From assembly GCA_022495995.1 (NCBI GenBank), contig JAFEMH010000342.1:124001-188000 (forward strand): a stretch of 64,000 nucleotides of DNA. Direction: 5' to 3'. A program made the translations under genes and the position numbers. Shown here piece by piece: positions 1-9,939 of this stretch. Each line of letters opens with the position of its first letter. Within the stretch, counting starts at the first letter, position 1. The DNA comes from Adenophora triphylla var. japonica. Lineage: Eukaryota > Streptophyta > Magnoliopsida > Asterales > Campanulaceae. Below the pieces are notes generated by a model. It had not been told where the DNA came from and made no database searches. It saw only the letters and a program-made list of their open reading frames with translations.

Positions 1-1008
1 CACTCTCTCTTCACACTTGTGAAAGGTACATCCATACTGTCAGTTCTGATTTATGTTGATGATCTTATTATTGGTGGCAATGATAAGAATATGATAGCGG
101 AATTTAAAAGCTATCTTGGCAAATGTTTTCATATGAAAGACTTAGGTTTGCTTAAATATTTTCTGGGTATTGAAATCTCTCGAGGAGCGAAAGGTTTGTT
201 TTTGTGTCAAAGAAAATATGCTCTTGATATTATTTCTGAGTTGGGATTGTTAAAATGCAAGCCGGCACGGTTCCCTCTTGAGCAAAATCATAAATTGGCG
301 CTTGATTCTAGTCCTCCGTTGCATGATTCCAGTAAGTATAGACGACTGATTGGTCGCCTTATTTATTTGACAATTACACGTCCCGAGTTGAGCTATCCGG
401 TACACATCTTGGCTCAGTTTATGCAAAGTCCGCGTGTAGGGCATTGGGAGGCAGCCCTCAGAGTTGTTCGGTATTTGAAGAAAAATCCGGGACAGGGAAT
501 CTTGATGAATGCCGAGAATAACATGAAACTTTCGGCCTACTGTGACTCAGATTGGGCGGGTTGCCCGGTTACTCGTCGGTCTCTTACAGGTTACTTAATT
601 TTCTTGGGGACGACACCGATTGCCTGGAAGACAAAGAAGCAACAAACGGTTTCCCGCTCGTCTGCCGAAGCAGAATATAGATCTCTTGCTGCAGCCACTT
701 GTGAAATCAAGTGGGCTAAAGGAGTTTTGACCTCGCTCGGTGTATTACAAAATGGACCTATGACAATTCATTCCGACAGTTTATCTGCTATGCACATCGC
801 GGCTAACCCGGTTCTTCATGAACGGACGAAGCACATCGAGATAGATTGTCATTTTGTACGAGATGAGATACGTAATGGAGTGATTGCTACTTCTTATGTT
901 CACACATCTCAGCAACTAGCCGATGCACTCACCAAAAGCCTCGGCGAGAAGCGACTTCTTGATTTTCTTTTCAAGTTGGGCATTCGTGATCTTCATGCTC
1001 CAACTTGA
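1..1008 (+). CDS. Ty1/copia (Ale-type) reverse transcriptase/RNase H, 3' part of pol
   Basis: The reading frame is already open at the window edge and ends in TGA at 1006-1008, so this is the C-terminal part of a copia polyprotein that starts outside the window. Seen in order: the RT active-site motif YVDD (ILSVLIYVDDLIIGG), then MKDLGLLKYFLGIEI, the connection region, and an RNase H domain with DSDWAGCP, TRRSLTGYL, SRSSAEAEYRSLA and the late TKHIEID block. The wording of the RNase H end and the short LTR that follows fit the Ale lineage; this is inference from motif style. The visible frame has no stop. It copies element RNA into DNA inside virus-like particles. Upstream integrase, protease and gag cannot be judged. 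Confidence 0.9.
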   Translation, partial: HSLFTLVKGTSILSVLIYVDDLIIGGNDKNMIAEFKSYLGKCFHMKDLGLLKYFLGIEISRGAKGLFLCQRKYALDIISELGLLKCKPARFPLEQNHKLALDSSPPLHDSSKYRRLIGRLIYLTITRPELSYPVHILAQFMQSPRVGHWEAALRVVRYLKKNPGQGILMNAENNMKLSAYCDSDWAGCPVTRRSLTGYLIFLGTTPIAWKTKKQQTVSRSSAEAEYRSLAAATCEIKWAKGVLTSLGVLQNGPMTIHSDSLSAMHIAANPVLHERTKHIEIDCHFVRDEIRNGVIATSYVHTSQQLADALTKSLGEKRLLDFLFKLGIRDLHAPT

Positions 1009-1015
1009 GGGGGAG
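1007..1015 (+). other. Polypurine tract of the Ale-type copia element
   Basis: The purine run GAGGGGGAG overlaps the pol stop codon and abuts the LTR start (TGTTAGACC). This is the usual primer site for plus-strand DNA synthesis. Confidence 0.8.
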
Positions 1016-1229
1016 TGTTAGACCAAGGATACTCGGATATCTTCTTCTCCAAGTCTGTGATCTCCTTCCTAGTTTAGTGATGTATATTAGGTAAATATTG
1101 TTATGGAGAATATCTCCCAATCTCCTTCTAGAATTAGGACCCTAAAGCTAGTATATATATTTGTACCTTGTATATACAGTTTCTCAGAATGAATAACAAG
1201 AAGTCTTTTAACTCATACATAATTCTTCA
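1016..1229 (+). repeat. 3' LTR of the Ale-type copia element
   Basis: Starts TGTTAGACC directly after the polypurine tract and most plausibly ends at TTCA (1229), about 214 bp, which is in the short range seen for Ale elements. It contains a TATATATATTTG stretch near 1151. The 5' LTR is outside the window, so the right border and the target duplication are not verified. Confidence 0.7.
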
Positions 1230-1449
1230 GTAATAAAAAAAGTTTAAAATATTATTTTCTAGTCAGTAAAAAATTAATAAAAAATAAAAATAAATAAAGG
1301 ATAGTCCATTCCTCTTTCTTTTATATACTTTCATTTATTTAGTTTTTTTCTATCTTTTTTTTAATATACATTTTTGTAAAAAATATCAGTAATAAATAAA
1401 ATCTAAAATATTATTTTCTAGTCAATAAAAAATTAATAAAACAATAAAC
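1230..1449. repeat. AT-rich ~157-bp satellite, block 1
   Basis: Two copies of a unit (landmarks TCTAAAATATTATTTTCTAG, TCAATAAAAAATTAATAAAA, ATAGTCC, CTTTTATATAC and TTTTTGTAAAAAA) begin near 1237 and 1396. The same unit returns as block 2 at about 2990-3720. No coding potential. Confidence 0.8.
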
Positions 1450-1533
1450 ACACATTTATAAACCCTAAACCCTATATATCCCATACCCTAACCCTAAATC
1501 ATATATCTTAAATCATATGTATACCACTCATTA
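1450..1533. repeat. Telomere-like degenerate AAACCCTA repeats (short block)
   Basis: Contains AAACCCTAAACCCTATATAT and ACCCTAACCCTAAAT. It is continuous in style with the larger block right of the hAT-like insertion, which interrupts it. Confidence 0.75.
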
Positions 1534-2209
1534 AGTGTTCTAAAAAGCATTAGGCGAATGCTAGGCGGCGGAGTCGGACCTAGCGCCTAGGAGCCTAATC
1601 GGGGCCTAGGCGGGGCCGAGAAATTAAGCAAAATTTAAATATATTTCATAAATTTATATATATATCCAAAAAATTATTTTTCAAAAATAACAAAAATTAG
1701 CATTGGCCTTGCCTTGGCTCGGCCGGTCTTGGCCTTGCCTTGGCTCGGCCTTGGGCGGTTATCCCACATCGAAAGCTAGAGAAAGAAATCAAAGGCGTGT
1801 GGCTCGGCCGTCCGTGTGGCCTTGGAAGGATATCCCACATCGAAAACTAGACAAAGAAATCAAAGGCATGTGGCTCGGCCTTGCCTTGGCCGGCCATGAC
1901 CTTGGCCGTGTGGCCTTGGGAGGTTATCCCACATAGACAGCAAAACAAAAAAATCAAAGGCATGTGGCTATATAGAGAGGCTGAAGCTGGGATATCAAGC
2001 AACACTCGCCCGTGGCTGCCTTGGCTTGGCCGTGGCCCTTGAAATTTAACCCGCCTAGTCAACGCCTAAAGGCGCCTAGTCAACGCCTAATGGCGCCTAA
2101 TCACGCCTAATGACGCCCACGCCTAAATTGGCTGATTTGCTTATAGGCGCGTCCTTAGGTCCCCGCCTAGCGCCTAGACGGCCGCCTAGGCCGCGTTTTA
2201 GAACACTGC
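1534..2209. mobile_element. Non-autonomous hAT-like element with terminal inverted repeats
   Basis: Ends are AGTGTTCTAAAA and TTTTAGAACACT(GC), an inverted repeat. Flanks ACTCATTA (1526-1533) and ACTCACTA (2210-2217) match at 7 of 8 bases, as expected for an aged 8-bp hAT target duplication inside the repeat unit ATACCACTCACTAAACAC. The subterminal parts are rich in GGCGCCTAG-type words in both orientations. The middle has three ~100-bp direct repeats, each with ATCCCACAT(C/A)G. No transposase is encoded. Family assignment rests on ends and duplication length only. Confidence 0.65.
1926..1976 (+). promoter_or_regulatory. snRNA-type USE plus TATA-like arrangement inside the hAT-like element
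   Basis: ATCCCACATAG (near 1926-1936) resembles the plant snRNA upstream sequence element RTCCCACATCG. About 32 bp downstream lies GGCTATATAGAGAGG (near 1967). Two better USE matches, ATCCCACATCGAAA, occur at about 1760 and 1830 in the repeated units but lack a clear TATA at the same distance. Whether any transcript starts here is unknown. Confidence 0.4.
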
Positions 2210-2985
2210 ACTCACTAGACACTAAACCCTAAACCCTATATATACCACTCACTAAACACTAAACCCTATATATCTCATACTCTAACCCTAAATTATATAC
2301 CTTCAATCATATTTATATCACTCACTAAACACTAAACCTTAAACCCTATATATACCACTCACTAAACACTAAACCATAAACCCTATTTATACCGTACCCT
2401 AACCCTAAATCATATATCTTAAATCATATTTATACCACTCACTAAACACTAAACCCTAAACCCTATATATACCACTCACTAAACACTAAACCCTATATAT
2501 CCCATGCCCTAACCCTAAATCATATATATCTTAATCATATTTATATCACTCACTAAACACTAAATCCTATATATCCCAATATCCCATATCCTAACCCATA
2601 TACCTTAAATCATATTTATATCCTATACCCTAAACCCTAAATCATATACCTAAACTCTAAAATATATACCCCTATACCCTAAACCTTATAGTTTATACCA
2701 CACTAAACACTAAACCCTATATACCCATACCCTAGCCTCTATACCTTAAATATACATATCCTAAACTACATGCATATCCTAAATCATTACCATATATGTA
2801 AAGAAATGTTTACTAATATTATTGATAATTGAATATTACATAATAGTAATAATTAAGAGAAAAATATTTAATAATTATAATAATAATTTAACCTTTAAAA
2901 AATATTAATAATGCTTTTACTTTACCCCAACCCCTAAACCCTATATTACATATCCTAAAGTATGTACATACCTTAGTTTTTTTCT
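2210..2985. repeat. Telomere-like degenerate repeats (AAACCCTA/TATATACC arrays)
   Basis: Many imperfect copies of CACTCACTAAACACTAAACC followed by CTATATATAC, mixed with ACCCTAACCCTAAATCATAT. The core is the plant telomere word AAACCCT diluted with TATATA. The decay and the position next to satellite DNA suggest an interstitial or subtelomeric telomere-like array rather than a chromosome end. Confidence 0.8.
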
Positions 2986-2989
2986 ATCT

Positions 2990-3720
2990 TTTTATATATA
3001 TATATTTGTAAAAAAAAATCACTACTAAACAAAGTCTAAAATATTATTTTCTAGTCAATAAAAAATTAAAAAAAAATAGAAAATAAATATAGGGTAGTCC
3101 GTCCCTCTTTTCTTCTATATACTTTTATTTGTTTAGTTATTTTCTATCTTTTTTATATACATTTTTATAAAAAAAAATCACTAGTAAACAAAGTCTATAA
3201 TATTATTTCATAGTCAATAAAAAATTAAAAAAAATAAATATAGGGTAGTCCGTCCCTCTTTTCTTCTATATACTTTCATTTGTTTAGTTATTTTCTATCT
3301 TTTTTTATATACCATTTTGTAAAAAAAATTACTACTAAACAAAGTCTAAAATATTATTTCCTGGTCAATAAAAAATTATAAAAAATAAAAAATAAATATA
3401 GGATAGTCCGTCTCTCTTTTCTTTTATATACCTTCATTTGTTTAGTTTTTTTCTATCTTTTTTTTATATACATTTTTGTAAAAAATACTAGTAATAAATA
3501 AAATCTAAATTATTATTTCCTAGTCAATAAAAAATTAATAAAAAATAAAAACAAATAAAGGATAGTCCGTCCCTCTTTTCTTTTATATACTTTCATTTGT
3601 TTAGTTTTTTCCATCTTTTTTATATACATTTTTGTAAAAAATATCAGTGATAAATAAAGTCTAAAATATTATTTTCTAGTCAATAAAAAATTAAATAAAA
3701 AAATAAAAATAAAAATAAAT
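2990..3720. repeat. AT-rich ~157-bp satellite, block 2 (about five units)
   Basis: Landmark AAAGTCTAAAATATTATTT or a close variant recurs near 3030, 3188, 3340, 3500 and 3655, giving a 152-160 bp period. Each unit carries TAAATATAGGGTAGTCCGTC or variant, then CTTTCATTTGTTTAGTTTTT. Same family as block 1. Confidence 0.85.
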
Positions 3721-3929
3721 AAATACTAGTCTGTACGGACCTTATTAAAAAAAATAGGAAATCCGTTTGGCCCCTGGATCTTCAGATCCGGGCCAAACGC
3801 ACGGGGTAGAGTATAAGCAGTCTTGGCCCTTATCAAAGCCCAAATATGATGTTTCCGGAATATTCATTATAAAAATTGCGTCGAAAATGGCAAAGACATA
3901 TTTCTGATTTTTAACAAAATAAACATATA
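3721..3929. other. Non-coding spacer with one strong hairpin
   Basis: No gene seen. At 3765-3798 GTTTGGCCC..TGGATC faces GATCCGGGCCAAAC around a TTCA loop. Confidence 0.5.
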
Positions 3930-4188
3930 CTCCCTCCTTCCCATATTACCTTATCCAGTTGCTACAGTAGCAAGTCAACAGAGATGAACTTTGACCAAAT
4001 ATTAATATCAATCTATTCATTCTAATGAAATTTTAATAATTGCTATTGATAAATCATTTGGTTATTTTATGGATAACAATTTTTAGATTTTTATTATGAT
4101 AAGTAAATTGATATTAAAGTTTGGTCAAAGTTGAACTTGGTTGACTGAGTTCAGAACAACTGGGGAAGGTAATATGGGACGGAGGGAG
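3930..4188. mobile_element. Stowaway-type MITE
   Basis: Terminal inverted repeats CTCCCTCCTTCCCATATTAC and GTAATATGGGACGGAGGGAG, flanked by TA on both sides (3928-3929, 4189-4190). At 259 bp with no ORF it fits Stowaway, mobilised in trans by Tc1/mariner transposases. Confidence 0.9.
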
Positions 4189-4282
4189 TACAGTTTAGTG
4201 AGTCATTTTTCTTTATTTCACCATATTTCCAAGTCAAAAAAATTGAAATTCTTTTGCTCCATCGAAAATTATGAAAATAGTA

Positions 4283-4380
4283 CTCCCTCCGTCCCAAAAT
4301 ATTTGTCCCATTTGATTTTTTTGTTGAACTTTGATCATAAATTTATGAGAGATTAATCATGTTCATGAAATTCTAAAAGT
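4283..4380. mobile_element. Truncated Stowaway-type MITE end
   Basis: TA followed by CTCCCTCCGTCCCAAAATAT begins here, with internal text like that of other Stowaway copies in the window (TTTGATCATAAATTTATGAG). No matching right end was found, so it is a fragment. Confidence 0.6.
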
Positions 4381-4680
4381 TGTTGTTGATAATATTATCA
4401 GGCGCGACGGGAGATATACTGACACACACAGGATTACGTAAAAAAAATATTTTTAGCTTTAATAAAATAATTGAGATGTTATAAACAAGTTCCAAACACA
4501 ATTATGGACCATGAGTACCACCAGCCGCCCACGCCGTTGATTTCATCCCTGTGGTTGCTCATTTGATTGTAGTCTTTACAGTTTAGAAAACACATCGTGT
4601 AAAAGAATAGAATGTAGACCAGAGCTAATGAAATTAAGAATGCATTTTGTAGTGACCCAATCTTCGATTAAATTTCCTAG
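4381..4680. other. Non-coding stretch between two MITEs
   Basis: AT-rich sequence in which I see no gene, RNA or complete mobile element. Confidence 0.5.
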
Positions 4681-4970
4681 TCTCTCCGTCTCATAATATG
4701 ATAGTCTTATTTAACCGTTCAAACGTTTTTCAACAATTTGTTTTCATTTACATTACCATCCTTAATGAAGTTTAGTTATTACTCCGTACTACATTACCCC
4801 CTGACAATTGTTGTCATTGGACGCTACTCTCTCTTTCTCTCTCCCTCTTCGTCCTTGTTGGGCGGTTTCGAATGTTTAATGATTTTAACTGATTTTGAAA
4901 TTGATACTATCTTTTTGTTTTGAGACAAACAAAAATAGCAAACGAGATTATCATTTTGGGACAGAGGAGT
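4681..4970. mobile_element. Degenerate Stowaway-type MITE
   Basis: Left end TCTCTCCGTCTCATAATATG and right end CATTTTGGGACAGAGGAGT are imperfect inverted repeats; a TA-like target lies at the right. About 290 bp, non-coding. Confidence 0.7.
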
Positions 4971-5300
4971 ATTATGCAGTATGCCTAGAGTACACAGCTG
5001 TAGTACCAGAGTTCTTTATTATTTTAATGTTTCCAATTATAATTTAAGTATTCAGGACAGCTAAATACTTTCCAAATTACAGTCTGTACATGAAGTTATA
5101 CAAATACACTTCCAAGAGCAAGTGTAACGCTATTACTTCCGGAGATGAAAATCCACAAAATTGATTAAAAAAAAAAAAACCAAGAATGAGAAGAACACTG
5201 AACACTCAACACCGGAAAACCAAATTATTTGTAAGACGAACTGAGATGCTGATTAATTTGGGCGGGATTGCGAACACCTTAATGATCATATGTTAACTTA

Positions 5301-6251
5301 TCATCTTTTCATGCTCCTACTTCTTGTCAATATATCTTTAATCCCACCAACAACCCATGTTTCCTTTGCAATATCCGAAGAAAACTTGTAGAAATCACTT
5401 TCACACTTCATCAATTTCTCCAAGCTTTCTCGTTCCCTTTTCTTTTCATCTTCCTCTTCCTCCTCTTGCAACTCCAAGTTCCGTTTCTTCTCCATTTCCT
5501 CCTCATTGTTTTCATCTTCATTTTCTTCTTCTTCTTGCCAACTTTTTGCAGGAGCAGAACGACAACGCATAAGTACTAACGCATTCGGTGGTGGCCCACA
5601 TGGGGGATCATTGATGTCAGAGCTTTCTTTTTCTCGAATATTTTCACACTTCTCTTCTTTTACAATCCCGGGTTGTTGATTTTCTGGTAAAACCGTGAGC
5701 CATTTGGAAAATACGGCTTTTGCTGAACCTTCTTGATCATCTAATTCTTGTTGATGATCATCTTCCTCGTCTTCTTCTTCATCATCGTCTGAAGTTACAT
5801 TTGCATTTGGAAACGATCCAAAGCATCGGAAATCGAACTTGAGACTCCGTAAACATGTCAAGAAACCAAGTGGTCCAGCCAAAGTTGGCCTCTTCTTCTG
5901 TTTATTATTGTGAAGCCTTTCAATATCTGCCATAACTGATTGCCAACTCTTACACGGACCTGGCCTGGGCCTCACTTTGATCTGCCCGGCACAAGTAATC
6001 CTCGGAGACGTCGGTTCGGAGTAATCCGAGCCCATTTGCTTTGACATATATGGGCTGCCATGACTACCACCACCAATAGAACCACCACCACCAATGCTAG
6101 ATTTTCTCCGGTGGTGTTTGTGGTGGGAATTATTATTGGGCCCCGCCTGTGCTGAACTGCAAATAGCCTTGGGCATGAGTGTAAGATGGGCCCTTGTAGG
6201 AAAACATACCAATAGATCACTAGGAACTCCTTTGCCTTCTCTTCTTTTCAT
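5301..6251 (-). CDS. Plant-specific acidic protein of unknown function (probable host gene)
   Basis: A single-exon frame of 316 residues and the only convincing non-transposon gene here. The N-terminal part is basic (RREGKGVPSDLLVCFPTRAHL, LTLMPKAIC, a His/Arg patch HHKHHRRKS and a Gly/Ser run). Next come the block SPRITCAGQIKVRP, a GPCKSWQSVMADIERLH segment, LRSLKFDFRCFGSFP, long Asp/Glu runs (about 155-170, 240-285), NALVLMRCRSAPAKSW, and a basic C-terminus RSRSMKR. These blocks resemble a plant family sometimes annotated protamine P1-like; that name is from memory and unverified. No signal peptide or membrane segment is seen. The ATG at 6251 is chosen because PSDLLVCFP follows closely and a TATA box lies about 100 bp upstream. 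Function unknown; mixed charge suggests a nuclear protein, which is inference. Confidence 0.8.
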   Translation of the reverse strand: MKRREGKGVPSDLLVCFPTRAHLTLMPKAICSSAQAGPNNNSHHKHHRRKSSIGGGGSIGGGSHGSPYMSKQMGSDYSEPTSPRITCAGQIKVRPRPGPCKSWQSVMADIERLHNNKQKKRPTLAGPLGFLTCLRSLKFDFRCFGSFPNANVTSDDDEEEDEEDDHQQELDDQEGSAKAVFSKWLTVLPENQQPGIVKEEKCENIREKESSDINDPPCGPPPNALVLMRCRSAPAKSWQEEEENEDENNEEEMEKKRNLELQEEEEEDEKKRERESLEKLMKCESDFYKFSSDIAKETWVVGGIKDILTRSRSMKR

Positions 6252-6347
6252 CTCACTGTGTGTTTTTTGTGTGTGTGTGTTTTGTATCTTTTATTCAGAG
6301 AAGTACTAACTAACTAGTCTGGAGTTAAGGATGTGTTTGGCTGAGGT

Positions 6348-6356
6348 TTTTATAAG
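6348..6356 (-). promoter_or_regulatory. TATA box of the host gene
   Basis: On the minus strand this reads CTTATAAAA, about 97 bp upstream of the ATG at 6251. A GTGT-rich pyrimidine/purine leader lies between. Confidence 0.6.
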
Positions 6357-7157
6357 AAAGGAAGAGGGCATATGTATGAGGAAGATCTATGCCAGCTTTT
6401 TCACTTTGCCTTGATGACAATCTGCTTTATTTGGTCATAATATTGAAACAGTGTTTGAGATGAATGGGGGGAGGGGGGGGTGTGGATCACACAGTTCACA
6501 ACTGTGACAACTACTAGCAAAGCTTAGGGGTTACTTTATTTGCAAGGCTTGTAGACAGAAACACAATAAATAAGGAAAAGATACAACTAAAGAAAAAGTT
6601 TGATAGTTGATACCCACGAGCCCTGTTTCATCATCCAATCATACCCTCAACTAGACCCCGAATCGCTCTAGCCAAGTGGTCCGAATTTCGCCACATTTTT
6701 TTTTCAATAGATTATATTAATATGACTTGGTGTGGATCTCACACCAAATTAATTTGAGCCGCCCACTTATGAACAAAGAGGACGTGGCCAATTATGGACC
6801 GCTCGCAGAGGAGCAAATCCAGTTCCCATTCGACTTGTATTTTGCCACATTTTTTCTTCTTTTTTCCCGATCGCTAAACATATACCAAATTAATTTTAAC
6901 CGTCCACCAAGGTCAAGGGAGGAGCAAATCCAGTTTCCATTCAAGTTGTCACTCCATTTTGATATGCCAGTTAATTAAGTAAAACTTGGTTCCTCCCACC
7001 ATTGATCATAAATAAAATAAAATATATTCCCATCCCATAACTAATAGTTGATGTTACCTTCTTTTTTAAGACTGCACCATTTATTTATTTTGGGGAATCT
7101 TAGAAATAAACATATCTGCTTACCTAACCCAAATCACCAAATACCAAAATCATTAAA
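6357..7157. repeat. Non-coding stretch with a duplicated ~75-bp segment
   Basis: Two related copies (about 6741-6840 and 6885-6955) share ACCAAATTAATTT, then GCCGCCCAC or CCGTCCACC, then GAGGAGCAAATCCAGTT and CCATTC. They look like decayed dispersed-repeat pieces. A G-run follows the upstream region of the host gene near 6470. No gene is supported. Confidence 0.5.
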
Positions 7158-7431
7158 CTCCCTCCGTCCCGCTACAAATCACACACTTTTTTCATTGGGC
7201 GTCCCGCTATAAATCACATACTTCCTAAAATGATAAAGAATCTTTACTATTTCCTCCACTCATTCTCTCTCCTACATTATTTTAATACTCACAACACCAT
7301 TATAATTTACTATTCTCTCTCCTCATTCTCTTTCCTATTTTACTTTTACACTCGCAACATTTATATCATTATTTTTTCCTTAATCCACGCGTAAACAGTA
7401 ACTGTCTCATTTGTAACGGGACGGAGGGAGT
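7158..7431. mobile_element. Stowaway-type MITE
   Basis: CTCCCTCCGTCCCGCTACAAATC at the left faces GTAACGGGACGGAGGGAGT at the right. The interior has the ATTCTCTCTCCT and ACTCACAAC words also found in the copy at 8170. Left target base context is not a clean TA, so the border may be off by a base or two. Confidence 0.85.
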
Positions 7432-7797
7432 ATATCATAATTCTTTTCTTTCTTATCAAGAACTCCACATGCTAATCCAACAACAAAACAAACTAACTCT
7501 ACCTCATTAAAATAACTATGCCACATAACCAAATGTATTGTTGATGCCAAGCATCATTCTATTAATAAGATTTTACAATTAATCAATTCATGTTCAAGAT
7601 CCAATCTGATAATTGCCAGCAATTCTGCAGACTCCCAAGGCTAAAATCTATCGAATCCGTAATCTTTTTTTTTCAAGGAGTGATGCTTAAAATGACACGT
7701 TAACGCTCTCATTATAGATATTTTTTCATCACAATATTCTTTGGCATCTATTTTCCTTAATATGGAGATAATTAACCAGTCTTGTTGCACTTCACCA

Positions 7798-7862
<65 letters not shown>
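7798..7862. repeat. (AAT)n microsatellite
   Basis: About 21 uninterrupted AAT units, followed by an A/G-rich tail. Confidence 0.95.
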
Positions 7863-7863
<1 letters not shown>

Positions 7864-8169
7864 GAAAAGAAAAGGCAGAAAAGAAAATAAAATAAAAAAT
7901 AAAGGTGCTAAGGTAATTTAGTAAAATAAGCATAGATATGGAAGCAATTATGAAGGGAGGAGTAATGCAATATATAGTGGGGATTGGGTTGGGTAGCCCC
8001 CCATACCCATTTTTCTTGCTTAAGGATTAGACTTCTCAATCTTTTACTTTGGGACCTTTCTTTCTTTCACATGTAGAGAGGGTCTTTAGTATACATCTAT
8101 GTATGCCTTTGGTCCCTCTCATTAACTATTCTTTTATATGTCAACTTTCTAAAACCATCTTTTTTTATA

Positions 8170-8454
8170 CTCCCTCCGTCTCGTTCGACTTAGGACGTTT
8201 TTTCATTTTGGACGTCCCACCCGACTTAGAACGGCCCAAAATGGAAAGTTTATATTACTTTTATATTAAATGGGACCCACTTGTTATACTCACAACAATA
8301 ATCCCATCACTATTTATCCCACTCATTCTCTCTCCTATTTAATTTTTCACACTCACAACACATCCTCCACTCATTCTCTCTCCTAATATTATAATAATAC
8401 TCCTTAATCTTCGTGTCGGGAGTGAATGTTCTAAGTCGGACGGGACGGAGGGAG
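8170..8454. mobile_element. Stowaway-type MITE
   Basis: CTCCCTCCGTCTCGTTCGAC faces AAGTCGGACGGGACGGAGGG; TA flanks both sides (8168-8169, 8455-8456). 285 bp, non-coding. Confidence 0.9.
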
Positions 8455-8456
8455 TA

Positions 8457-9284
8457 TATGCTTTAATCCTTAATATTCATGTACCAAATATAAGTGTTGG
8501 TTATTAATATCTATTCATGATAAAGAATATTAATGACCCTTCCAAAATTGCATTATGGCCCTCCCCTCAAATTTTTCAATATTAGCCCTGTTAGCCACCC
8601 TCACCGATATTTATAGATTCACCACTGTATCACCAATCACCGTACAATGGACAACCCCCTTATTGGGGAGGGGGAGGAGAGGGAGGGGTAGTGAATTAAC
8701 AAAATTGTCCATCCAAAAATTCTAATAATCCATCTTGAAATCAACTATATCAAGAAAGATTTGAGGTATTTTTACCTGAAGTACAATTTAACTGCACATT
8801 TCTCCGAATCCATTTATACACTACTCTCTAGGGAAATGTAACAAGGTGGTTGATGAAGTGTGGAAATAGGTTGGATGTCTAAGAAAAGGCAAAACACTTG
8901 AGACCTGGTTTCATATACCCAAGCCAAGCCAAGTTGGTTCGAAACCTACAAAAACCTAAAAATAATAATCTTATCCCAACAGCCTGTAAAGGCTTGAATC
9001 AATCACTCCATTACATTACATTACATTACAGGAAGGAGTTTTATATGTTCATGTCATAGGAATTATTTCTTTGTTTTTTTTTTTTCACTGTAGCCAATCC
9101 CCTTAATAATCCAAATAGCCTTGGGTTTGTGTAGTTGCTGGTAAGCATATTTAGGTACGTCCAAAATATATTTGAATGTGGTCTATGAGATTTGGGGGGC
9201 CTTTGCATTTGCAATCGGATTGCACATCAGTTCAAATTTGTTTATAAAATATAATTTATTTTACGATGAGATCTAACTAATGCT
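8457..9284. other. Non-coding region
   Basis: No gene or complete element seen. A small ATTAC run lies at about 9011-9029 and a poly-T run near 9070. This is the left flank of the copia insertion. Confidence 0.6.
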
Positions 9285-9289
9285 AATAA

Positions 9290-9830
9290 TGTTGTGAATA
9301 TAGCCCTCCACAACCAAGCAAACCACAAGAATAATAATCGCACACAAACAAAGCAACAGAAAATCAAAAGCACAGAAAAGACAAGAGAAATTGTTTACCC
9401 AGTTCACCAATTTGATTGGCTACGTCTGGGGGCACTACCAAGCCAGGATCTTGCACTATGTATGTAGAATTTGTGTTACAACTGAATTGGAGGCGGAACA
9501 TTGATTATATATGACCTAGGGATTAAACCAAAACCTAATCAAACAAGGAAACTCATGTGACTGCTGAAAAACGGGCCGAGCGCGGCCGCCCTCACCCCGA
9601 GCGCGGTCGCGCAACCCTCCAGAAACTCCAACGCCTTTGTAAAATCCCCCAGCGCGGTCGCCCTCACTGTCCAGCGCGGTCGCCCTCGAAGAATTCCACC
9701 CGAGCATCAGTCTCTGTCCAAGAGCGCGGTCGCGCACACCACCTGCGCGGCCGCTCTTGTTCCCAGCAACCCCTGACGAGTTTTTCCCCATTGCTTCGAT
9801 GTCTAGCCCGGTTGGTCCTCTATCCCAACA
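9290..9830 (-). repeat. 3' LTR of the copia element
   Basis: 541 bp, TGTTGTGAATA to TATCCCAACA as read on the plus strand. It holds a TATATA box (9506-9511, minus orientation ATATATAATC) and, upstream of it in transcription sense, six GC-rich dyads built on GCG-GY-CGC between 9578 and 9754. Confidence 0.95.
9578..9754. promoter_or_regulatory. Six GCG-GY-CGC dyads in U3 of the copia LTR
   Basis: Copies: GAGCGCGGCCGCC (9578), GCGCGGTCGCGC (9601-9612), AGCGCGGTCGCC (9651 and 9673), GCGCGGTCGCGC (9724-9735) and GCGCGGCCGC (9745). They are repeated in the other LTR (14167-14345). All lie 65-250 bp upstream of the TATA box. A role as an enhancer is inference. Confidence 0.6.
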
Positions 9831-9939
9831 ATCTCCCACCTAGAGATCAACCACACATATAAGCCCCGTATCCGTCTTCAACTCATCCTTGGTGTCCTCC
9901 TAGTGCTCACCTCGATCATGGTAGTGCCATTCTCCTCTT

